From the NCBI GenBank assembly GCA_016199425.1, contig JACQGT010000538.1, forward strand, positions 1 to 15,811: a DNA stretch of 15,811 bases, given 5' to 3'. The notes beneath the pieces were generated by a model. The model saw nothing but the letters and a program-made list of their open reading frames with translations. It searched no databases and was not told where the DNA came from. Source of the DNA: Chloroflexota bacterium (GTDB lineage: Bacteria > Chloroflexota > Anaerolineae > Caldilineales > Caldilineaceae). Positions 7,387-13,422 of the stretch are shown in pieces. The position numbers and the translations under genes are program-made. The first letter of the stretch is position 1; each line of letters starts with the position of its first letter.

Positions 7387-8931
7387 CTACCAGGGCAGCC
7401 GCTCGTACTGGTCCAACAATCGCCCCAGTTCGCTTATTTTGGCCTGAAATGCGTCGCTCATCCTTTCAGGACGAATCACGACATAGGCGATCAGAGCAGC
7501 CAGACCGGCCAGAAGCGAGGCAATACCGGCCCCGGCATTGTCGCCAAAAAGCAGCGCAACACCAGCCAGAATTGCCACCAGCCCGACGACAAGCAGTGCT
7601 TGATGGTACAAAAAGGAGCGGCGCTGGTCGGCCAGCAGACGGGCCAATTGACGGCGCAGGGCAACCCGTTCTGCTTCGCCGGCTGTGCGGGGCAGGTCGC
7701 TCTCCGCTGTTCTGGCCGGCATATCCGCGGGTGCAGGAGCAATCTCCCGCGTGGACGGGCTCCACAGGCGGTCAAAAATATCGGTTCTCTCCTGAATAAT
7801 AGCCCCGTAGACCCCAGCCTGCCCAGGGCCGTTGTAGATTCCCGCGAACGTTGGGTAGTCCCGGCTGCGCAGCGACGAGATACCCGCTTTGCTGCGCACA
7901 AAATCGAAAAAGCCGAAGATTTGCCGAGCTTCGCTGCTGGCAAAAGCGTCGAACATTGCGTCCACGTGGGGATAGCCCACCGCCAGCGCGTTGAACCCCA
8001 TCATTTGGGGAAGCCCCATACTGATCGATTCTCTGGCTGCCCGGCGATCCAGCCCGGTAGCAAATTCATAGACCTGCCACTCCTTTGGTTGGTTGCCGTG
8101 GAACTCCTGCCAGGGGGCGTTGGGATCGGGCCGCCAACGGTGTCCGGTCCACGTTTGGCCCTGGGCGTAGGCAAAATGGCGGTCGAAGCTCTCCCGGTTG
8201 TTGCGCCCCCAGCGGTCGTAGAAGATGTGATTTTCGAAGCGAATGATCATCCGCGAGCCATTCGGACCGGGCGCGAAGCCGTGTCCGCCTGATTCAGCCA
8301 ACAGCACAGCTACCGCCACGCCCGGATCGATTCTCAACTCATTGGACAGAACAGCCAGCAAACCGCCATAACGATTCCACAGATCGGCCACGGCAAAGGC
8401 TAACGTGCCTGCTGCCAACCGCGCCGTGTCCAGCCTGAAGGCGGCAAGTGGCGTAAGGGAAACCCGTAGCAGCTCCGGCTGGGTAGCCAGTAGACGATTC
8501 TTCACGGGCTGATTGGGCAGCTTCACGTAATCCCGATGGACGTAGCCCTGACGCCCATCCGTCTGGACGCGCACCCAATCGCCCTCCTCGCCCAACACCT
8601 GTAGCTGCGTATCGGGTGGCACAGTTTGCAAAACCCCGTACTGCACACCGGGTCCGGGTCGCAAATTGAGGTGGCCGAAAGTCAGTGCGATGGGCTTTTG
8701 CTGGCGGGCCAGACTTTCGATCAGTTTGCGCTGGATGCTCTTCTTCTCGGCGTCGCTGAGACCGGACAAGGCCACCACCGGCGCGCCCGCATAGACAGAC
8801 GCCCGATTATAGAAGAGATCCCAGAGATCGGCGCGTGCAATGAGATCGAAACGGTTGGCTTCGAGTTCTTCGGCAGTGAGGAAAACCGCGTCGAGCAGCA
8901 CCTGATTGGTGATCCGTTCGCTTATCGTCAT
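7387..8931 (-). CDS. SH3b plus N-acetylmuramidase-family cell-wall hydrolase with C-terminal membrane hairpin
   Basis: The protein has 514 residues. Residues 1-80 are an unrecognised helical region. Residues 81-138 form a bacterial SH3 domain (LNLRPGPG near the start, GDWVRV in the middle, GYVHRDYV at the end), likely for peptidoglycan binding. Residues about 200-385 match the N-acetylmuramidase family (PF11860/DUF3380 type). E213 in LLAESGG is the probable catalytic acid, with RFENHIF, SMGLPQMMGFN and YNGPGQ as further family motifs. A charged helical linker (about 415-440) leads into two hydrophobic segments (about 443-463 and 466-486) and a short basic/charged end. There is no N-terminal signal peptide, which is odd for an enzyme that should act outside the cell. 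The start is supported by GGAGG 7 nt upstream of the ATG. It may be cotranscribed with the protease 161 bp downstream. Confidence 0.8.
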   Translation of the reverse strand: MTISERITNQVLLDAVFLTAEELEANRFDLIARADLWDLFYNRASVYAGAPVVALSGLSDAEKKSIQRKLIESLARQQKPIALTFGHLNLRPGPGVQYGVLQTVPPDTQLQVLGEEGDWVRVQTDGRQGYVHRDYVKLPNQPVKNRLLATQPELLRVSLTPLAAFRLDTARLAAGTLAFAVADLWNRYGGLLAVLSNELRIDPGVAVAVLLAESGGHGFAPGPNGSRMIIRFENHIFYDRWGRNNRESFDRHFAYAQGQTWTGHRWRPDPNAPWQEFHGNQPKEWQVYEFATGLDRRAARESISMGLPQMMGFNALAVGYPHVDAMFDAFASSEARQIFGFFDFVRSKAGISSLRSRDYPTFAGIYNGPGQAGVYGAIIQERTDIFDRLWSPSTREIAPAPADMPARTAESDLPRTAGEAERVALRRQLARLLADQRRSFLYHQALLVVGLVAILAGVALLFGDNAGAGIASLLAGLAALIAYVVIRPERMSDAFQAKISELGRLLDQYERLPW

Positions 8932-8982
8932 AGCTCCGCCTCCCCATCCAGACTCATCATTTTTACCAGTTTGCTTACGCCG

Positions 8983-9012
8983 AATGTACTACAGATTTCA
9001 CAAAAACGCCAA
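8983..9012 (-). promoter_or_regulatory. Candidate promoter of the muramidase gene
   Basis: Read on the minus strand, TTGGCG (9012-9007) and TACATT (8988-8983) are 18 bp apart, each matching four of six sigma70 consensus bases. The leader would be about 45 nt. The -35 box lies 8 bp from the target duplication of the adjacent MITE-like element, so the insertion lies just upstream of this promoter. Weak, by-eye evidence. Confidence 0.25.
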
Positions 9013-9019
9013 CATCGCC

Positions 9020-9027
9020 AAATCAGC
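9020..9027. repeat. Left 8-bp target-site duplication (AAATCAGC)
   Basis: AAATCAGC immediately abuts the left end of the inverted-repeat element at 9028-9149. It is repeated exactly at 9150-9157 on the other side. Confidence 0.8.
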
Positions 9028-9149
9028 GGGTGTACTTCAAGTTGGGGGCGAAAGCGTCTGATTCCGGGAATCGACCAGACGATCTCCTGCCTTGCCGAGT
9101 GGTGCTGGTCGATTCCCGGAATCGCCTGCCCCGAAACTGAAGTACACCC
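9028..9149. mobile_element. 122-bp MITE-like non-autonomous element
   Basis: The ends are inverted repeats: GGGTGTACTTCAAGTT at 9028-9043 and AACTGAAGTACACCC at 9135-9149, which match except for one extra A. Inside is a second, perfect 19-bp inverted repeat, GATTCCGGGAATCGACCAG at 9060-9078 and its complement at 9105-9123, separated by 26 nt. Each inner arm itself contains the palindrome GATTCC-G-GGAATC. The element is flanked by identical 8-bp direct repeats and contains no gene, which are the features of a miniature inverted-repeat transposable element. The parent transposase is not in the window. IS1595- and ISL3-type elements are known for 8-bp duplications and GG-starting ends, but that assignment is only a guess. 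On the minus strand it forms a long hairpin directly after the can stop codon. Confidence 0.85.
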
Positions 9150-9157
9150 AAATCAGC
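9150..9157. repeat. Right 8-bp target-site duplication (AAATCAGC), containing the can stop codon
   Basis: This exact copy of 9020-9027 abuts the right end of the element. Read on the minus strand it is GCTGATTT, which includes the TGA stop (9153-9155) of the carbonic anhydrase gene. The insertion therefore left the protein unchanged. Confidence 0.8.
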
Positions 9158-9788
9158 CCAGAATCGCGTGATATGCCTCCCAGATGTTCGTCGATTCGGT
9201 GATGCAAAGGCCCAAATCCCGCAACAATCCATCGTTGATGTCGTAGATCCAGCCGTGAACAGTCAGAGATTGCCCCCGTTCCCAGGCGTCCTGTACAATC
9301 GTCGTCTGGCAAACATTCATCACCTGTTCGAGTATATTGAGTTCACACAGTCTGGCGACCCGTTGGGTTTCGTCGGCAAGCGGAGAGAGTCGCTGTGCGT
9401 GCTTTTGCGCCACGTCTTGGATATGACGCAGCCAATTGTCGATCAATCCCAACCGGCTCTGCAGCAGCGCGGCGCGCACACCGCCGCAGCCGTAATGACC
9501 GCATACGATAATGTGTTTGACGTGCAGCACATCCACGGCAAATTGCATCACAGAGAGACAGTTCAGGTCGGTGTGAACCACCAGATTGGCTACGTTGCGA
9601 TGGACGAAAAGCTCACCGGGCAACAGGCCAACGATCTGATTGGCGGGAACCCGGCTGTCCGCACAGCCGATCCAGAGATATTCAGGATTCTGTTGGCGGG
9701 CCAGGGTCTGGAAAAAACCGGGATGATTGGTTTCCATCTGCCTGGCCCAGGCCCGGTTGTTGGCAAAAAGATGTGGCAAGACACGCAT
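9153..9788 (-). CDS. can: Beta-carbonic anhydrase (type II, Can-like)
   Basis: This cytoplasmic zinc enzyme of 211 residues interconverts CO2 and bicarbonate. It aligns by eye almost without gaps to Escherichia coli Can. The zinc ligands are C42, D44, H98 and C101, with the C42-A-D44-S-R46 dyad and the G-H98-Y-G-C101-G-G motif. The bicarbonate-sensing residues of allosteric type II enzymes are present too: W39, R64 and a tyrosine at 182. This predicts pH-dependent, cooperative activity. The ATG at 9788 gives the same N-terminal length as E. coli Can, although the nearest Shine-Dalgarno-like GGAG is 15 nt away, so the ribosome site is weak. The gene is divergent from the sugar kinase, and a MITE-like element lies exactly at its stop codon. 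Confidence 0.95.
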   Translation of the reverse strand: MRVLPHLFANNRAWARQMETNHPGFFQTLARQQNPEYLWIGCADSRVPANQIVGLLPGELFVHRNVANLVVHTDLNCLSVMQFAVDVLHVKHIIVCGHYGCGGVRAALLQSRLGLIDNWLRHIQDVAQKHAQRLSPLADETQRVARLCELNILEQVMNVCQTTIVQDAWERGQSLTVHGWIYDINDGLLRDLGLCITESTNIWEAYHAILG

Positions 9789-9837
9789 AAGGGATTTGCA
9801 TTGCTCCGGAAAAAGGTGTTAAATCGCAGTATGCAGG

Positions 9838-9897
9838 GATGGTGGGATAATGGGATGATGCGCAGAGCGTGCTGCATCATCCCATTATCCCATCATC
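9838..9897. repeat. 24-bp inverted repeat with 12-nt loop between divergent genes
   Basis: The arms at 9838-9861 and 9874-9897 are complementary with a single G/A difference that becomes a G-U pair. The right arm is two runs of ATCCCATTATCCCATCATC type, and a further copy of TATCCCATCATCCC follows at 9915-9928. So the region combines a long hairpin with short direct repeats. It fills most of the 154-bp gap between can (-) and the sugar kinase (+). No flanking target duplication was seen. It could be a regulatory structure or a dispersed intergenic repeat. Confidence 0.8.
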
Positions 9898-9942
9898 TCC
9901 CGTTTCTTATCCCCTATCCCATCATCCCCAGAGGACGATCCT

Positions 9943-11382
9943 ATGTACATCGGACTCGACATCGGCACGACAACATTGAGCGCAGTGGTATTGGATACAG
10001 AATCCGGTGGGCTGCTGGCCCATCATACGACGACAAACGTTGCGGGAACGTTCCCTGGCCCGGGCCGGGCTGAATTGGATGTGGAACAGTTGCAGCGGCT
10101 TACTATCGACTGTCTGGCAGGTATTGTGGCAAAAGCGCAAATCGATCCAGAAACCGTATGCGGCATCGGCATCACCGGCCAGCAGCACGGCGTCGCCTTT
10201 CTCGATCCTGCGGGCGCGCCCGTGCGCCCGGCCATCACCTGGCAAGACTTGCGCGCGCAGGAGAAAATCCCCGGCAGCCAGGAAAGCTATCTGCAACGCT
10301 TCATCGCCCAAGCGGGTGGCGTGGAAGCCTTCCGGCGTATGGGTTGTCTGCCCGCGGCCGGTTTTCTCGCCACGACCCTCTTTTGGCTGCACGAACAAAA
10401 ACAGTTGCCCTCCCCGCCCCTGACCGCCTGCTTCATCCCCGACGCCGTTGTTACTTTCCTTACGGGTACGCCGCCCAGCAGCGACCCCACCCTGGCGGGG
10501 AGTTCTGGCGTCTTTGACATTGTGGCAAACCGTTGGGATTGGGCGCTGCTGGAAAGACTGGGGTTGCCTGGCGCACTCTTCCCGCCTGTCGGTGTGGCGG
10601 GCCAACGCGCGGGCGGTCTGCGTTGGGAGATTGCCAGCCAGACCGGGCTGCGCGCCGGGCTGCCCGTGGCTGTGGCGTTGGGCGACAACCAGGCCAGCTT
10701 CATCGGCAGCGTGCGCGAGCCGGCCAGCAGTCTGCTGCTCAATGTGGGCACCGGCGGCCAGATTTCGGCGCGCACAGACGAGTTCCACTTCATCCCCGGC
10801 CTGGAGAATCGCCCCTTCCCTGGCGGTCACTATCTGCTCATTGGCGGCGGGCTGTTTGGCGGGCGCTCCTATGCCTATCTGCTCAACTTCTTCCGCCAGG
10901 TGGGGGAACAACTTTTCAATGGCGCAGCCACGGACGATCTCTACGAACGGATGACCGCATTGGCGGCCCACGTCGCGCCGGGCAGCGACGGTCTGCGCTG
11001 CGCACCCTTCTTCACCGGCAGCCGGGTGGACCCCAACCTGCGCGCCAGCTTCAGCGGGCTGTCGCCGGACAATCTTACACCGGGTCATTTTGCCCGTGCT
11101 CTGCTGGAAGGGATGGCGGAAGGATTTTACCGCTTCGGGGAGCAGATGGCCCCGATCATCGGGGAACGGTCACCGCTGGTGGGGGCGGGCAACGGCGTGC
11201 GGCGCAACCGGCTGCTGGCCGATATTCTGGCGCAGCGTTTCGCTATGCCCCTGCACATCCCCGCCCTGGCCGAAGAAGCAGCCGTGGGTGCGGCGATTGT
11301 GGCCGCAGTGGGCCAGGGGGAATTCGCCACGCTGGACGAAGCGACAGCCCGCCTGCTTACCTACGCCGAAGTGGTGGGTTGA
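9943..11382 (+). CDS. FGGY-family sugar kinase, sedoheptulokinase-like
   Basis: The protein has 479 residues, the usual length for FGGY kinases, and two ribonuclease-H-like lobes. The N-lobe begins with the ATP phosphate loop GLDIGTT (D6) and carries ITGQQHG (77-83) and TWQDLR (99-104). The second lobe has the catalytic base D248 in GDNQASF, NVGTGGQIS (267-275), GAGNGVRRN (414-422) and EEAAVGAAI near the end. The combination TWQD-R, then GCLPAAGFLATTLFWL, then GDNQAS resembles sedoheptulokinase (SHPK) more than xylulokinase. The predicted reaction is therefore sedoheptulose + ATP to sedoheptulose 7-phosphate, feeding the pentose phosphate pathway. Xylulose or another ketose remains possible. 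The ATG has AGAGGA (9930-9935) 7 nt upstream. No sugar transporter or isomerase lies nearby. It converges on the methyltransferase gene with only 32 bp between them and no visible terminator. Confidence 0.82.
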   Translation: MYIGLDIGTTTLSAVVLDTESGGLLAHHTTTNVAGTFPGPGRAELDVEQLQRLTIDCLAGIVAKAQIDPETVCGIGITGQQHGVAFLDPAGAPVRPAITWQDLRAQEKIPGSQESYLQRFIAQAGGVEAFRRMGCLPAAGFLATTLFWLHEQKQLPSPPLTACFIPDAVVTFLTGTPPSSDPTLAGSSGVFDIVANRWDWALLERLGLPGALFPPVGVAGQRAGGLRWEIASQTGLRAGLPVAVALGDNQASFIGSVREPASSLLLNVGTGGQISARTDEFHFIPGLENRPFPGGHYLLIGGGLFGGRSYAYLLNFFRQVGEQLFNGAATDDLYERMTALAAHVAPGSDGLRCAPFFTGSRVDPNLRASFSGLSPDNLTPGHFARALLEGMAEGFYRFGEQMAPIIGERSPLVGAGNGVRRNRLLADILAQRFAMPLHIPALAEEAAVGAAIVAAVGQGEFATLDEATARLLTYAEVVG

Positions 11383-11414
11383 GCAATCGGGCCAGAGACG
11401 AATGTGGTGAATGT

Positions 11415-12197
11415 TCATTTTCGCCTTCCGGGTTTGTGCGCTTCGATCGTATAGTAGCTGGCGAAGAAGGAGAGATCACCCGTCTGCTCCAGGCGCTCTT
11501 GCAGCGCGAACAGCCCGGCCTGATGGGTGGCAACAGAAAAATCCGGCACTTCCCAAGGGACTGCCTTCAGATAATAGACGATGGCCCCCACATCCGTAAA
11601 GCGCAACTTCCCGCGCCACTCTTGCACCTGCACAATCTCCAGACCGGCGTTCTTGAGGCGCGGCGCATACTGCTCCGGCGTGGCGTTGGGCCATTGGGGC
11701 TGCGCGCCGAAGTACGCCATCAAATCCCACGTCCACAGCCCGTGAACCTGCTGGGTGAGGAATGAGCCGCCCGGCGCGAGGATGCGCGCCACTTCCGCGA
11801 CGTTGAAAGCCGCATGGCGATTCAGCACCAACTCGAATTCCCCATCAGCAAAGGGCAGGGGATCGTCATCGGTGATGCGGACATCCCGCACCTCCACGCC
11901 CAGGGGAGCCAGCCGATCGGTAGCCAGGGCCAAGTTGGGGGGATATTCCTCGGTTGCCACCACCCGCGTCGGCCAGTGGGGGCGCAACTCCAGCAGACGC
12001 TCGCCGCCCCCGGTGTCCATATCCAGCACAGAGGACGCGCCGTCCATCAACTCCCCCGCCTGTTGAACGTAATCCCAGGGCAGGGGATCTTCCACCATTC
12101 GCCCGGCCAGATAGGAGAAGTCCCAGCCGACGAAGGGCTGGCGCTCTTCTGCTTGCCAAATTTTGAGTAGCTCGTCTCGCTTCACTGCACACCTCAT
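11415..12197 (-). CDS. Class I SAM-dependent methyltransferase
   Basis: This 260-residue Rossmann-fold methyltransferase has glycine-rich motif I at V57-L-D-M-D-T-G-G-G. An acidic residue ends strand 2 (ATEEYPPN, about 81-88). Motif II/III lies in LPFADGEFELVLNRHAAF (114-131), and ARILAPGGSFL (137-147) is the usual post-motif. The substrate cannot be told; the C-terminal third is not a known substrate-binding module to me. The family includes small-molecule and rRNA methyltransferases. The ATG at 12197 overlaps the stop of the upstream kinase by 4 bp (ATGA), which suggests translational coupling. A GTG at 12185, with GAGG 6 nt upstream, is a credible alternative start that would drop four residues. 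It is the last gene of the fdhA-kinase-methyltransferase set. Confidence 0.8.
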   Translation of the reverse strand: MRCAVKRDELLKIWQAEERQPFVGWDFSYLAGRMVEDPLPWDYVQQAGELMDGASSVLDMDTGGGERLLELRPHWPTRVVATEEYPPNLALATDRLAPLGVEVRDVRITDDDPLPFADGEFELVLNRHAAFNVAEVARILAPGGSFLTQQVHGLWTWDLMAYFGAQPQWPNATPEQYAPRLKNAGLEIVQVQEWRGKLRFTDVGAIVYYLKAVPWEVPDFSVATHQAGLFALQERLEQTGDLSFFASYYTIEAHKPGRRK

Positions 12198-13342
12198 CCA
12201 TCGTATGTCCGCTCATCGGTAGCCCGCTCTGCCATCAACTCAGCCACCGCATCCCTTTCGGGAGAAAAGGCTCGTCCGGCCCCCAATAGTTTTTGGGCTA
12301 TCTCTATTCGTTCTGTTGGCTCGGAGATTGTCTGTCTTTTGCTAATTTTATCCACAGGGCTATGCACTTGCCTCGCTCCTATCTTTTCCCGGAGCATTCG
12401 ATAGACTCCCGGCGCGTAACGCATCTTCTCTGCGCGCACCTGGGGATTGGGCGCGTTGTAGACCCAATCCAAAAAGGCCAGTCCAACCGCGATCAGAAAG
12501 GGGGCCAGCTCTGCGTCGTCGTCGAAGGGCAGGGGCGTGACTTCGGCGTAGCCCGCTTTGAACGCCTGCCAGCGGGCAGGCTGGCTCTCCGGCTCGTCGT
12601 AGAGTTCGGTGAGCAGAAAGGCGATGTCGTAGCAGTAGTGGCCCCGGCCCAACTGGTCAAAGTCGATGAGGCTCACCTGTCCGTTGTGGACAAGAAAATT
12701 GCCGAAGTGGAGGTCGGCGTGGATGACGCCGTAAGTCGCCCGCGCCTGTCCCACCCGATCCATCCCCTCCACCACAAAGTCGATGGCTCGCTGCAACAGC
12801 GCTTCGTTCTCCGGGCCGATCTCCGCCCGGTGTTCGGGTATCCACTCCCGGTGGGAGCGAGCCAGGGCCTGATCGTAGCGGTAGTCAGCCCGGAAGCCGT
12901 TGGTCGCGTCGGGGAAGAGGAAGGCCCGCCCGATCTCGTGAAGATGGGCGGTAAGACGCCCGATCTGTGCCATCATATCGACGGTCAGATTGCGGTAGGA
13001 AGGCTCCCCCTCCACCCATTCAAAGAGACAGGCCAGCCGTTCGCCCTCCTCCGCCGGGATGGCTGTGATCAGCGCCCCGTCCCGGTTGCGCACAGGGCGG
13101 GGAGCGCAGATCGTCCCCACCTCGGCCACAAAGTCCAGGAAGGCCAGCTCGTCCTGCATCCAACGCCGATCTTTGAACTCTGGCGCGCAGATACGCAGGC
13201 TGTAGCGCGCCCCGTCCGCCGCCTCCACCCGGTAGATGTGATTCCACCGACTCTGTAGGAGATGGATCTGCGCGCCGGACAGAGCGTAAGCATCCAGGAC
13301 GGCGTTGCGTATACCTTCGTTGTTCGTTGCTGATTCAGCCAT
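12194..13342 (-). CDS. APH-fold phosphotransferase (aminoglycoside/homoserine/choline-kinase-like)
   Basis: The protein has 382 residues from the ATG at 13342. A TTG one codon upstream is less likely. The N-lobe (about 20-110) carries the ATP-binding strands, including Y-S-L-R-I in the position of the kinase lysine strand. The C-lobe holds the Brenner/catalytic loop V-I-H-A-D210-L-H-F-G-N215 and the metal-binding L-I-D227-F-D. RGHYCYDIAFLL is typical of the family. It should phosphorylate a hydroxyl group of a small molecule in the cytoplasm. Close relatives include SrkA/homoserine kinase-like proteins, and the substrate is not evident. Resistance function should not be assumed. The last 55 or so residues (after about 327) extend beyond the normal domain, and their DNA is visibly richer in A+T. 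It lies 80 bp after fdhA and overlaps the methyltransferase start. Confidence 0.82.
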   Translation of the reverse strand: MAESATNNEGIRNAVLDAYALSGAQIHLLQSRWNHIYRVEAADGARYSLRICAPEFKDRRWMQDELAFLDFVAEVGTICAPRPVRNRDGALITAIPAEEGERLACLFEWVEGEPSYRNLTVDMMAQIGRLTAHLHEIGRAFLFPDATNGFRADYRYDQALARSHREWIPEHRAEIGPENEALLQRAIDFVVEGMDRVGQARATYGVIHADLHFGNFLVHNGQVSLIDFDQLGRGHYCYDIAFLLTELYDEPESQPARWQAFKAGYAEVTPLPFDDDAELAPFLIAVGLAFLDWVYNAPNPQVRAEKMRYAPGVYRMLREKIGARQVHSPVDKISKRQTISEPTERIEIAQKLLGAGRAFSPERDAVAELMAERATDERTYDG

Positions 13343-13373
13343 CAAATCACTCTAACGGGAACTACAATCGCGC

Positions 13374-13407
13374 AGAGCCGACCGGAATACCCGGTCGGCT
13401 CTTTTTT
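13374..13407 (+). terminator. 12-bp hairpin with T tract on the plus strand
   Basis: AGAGCCGACCGG (13374-13385) pairs perfectly with 13391-13402 across the loop AATAC, and six Ts follow on the plus strand (13402-13407). Both neighbouring genes (fdhA and the kinase) run on the minus strand, where the hairpin is preceded by A6 and not followed by a U tract. As a classical terminator it would stop antisense transcription. For the fdhA operon it is an intercistronic stem-loop that may allow read-through. Confidence 0.65.
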
Positions 13408-13422
13408 ACGAGATCCATTTGT

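Noticed and set aside
9922..11088. Minus-strand open frame of 388 codons opposite the sugar kinase
   Set aside because: The plus strand carries all FGGY kinase motifs and a good ribosome site; the antisense product resembles nothing.
9943..11382. Annotation as xylulokinase xylB
   Set aside because: The family is right, but the TWQD-R, ATTLFWL and GDNQAS signatures favour sedoheptulokinase-like enzymes, and no xylose isomerase is adjacent; no symbol was assigned.
12194..13342. Aminoglycoside resistance gene
   Set aside because: Only the general APH fold is supported; there is no resistance-gene context, and relatives include many housekeeping small-molecule kinases.
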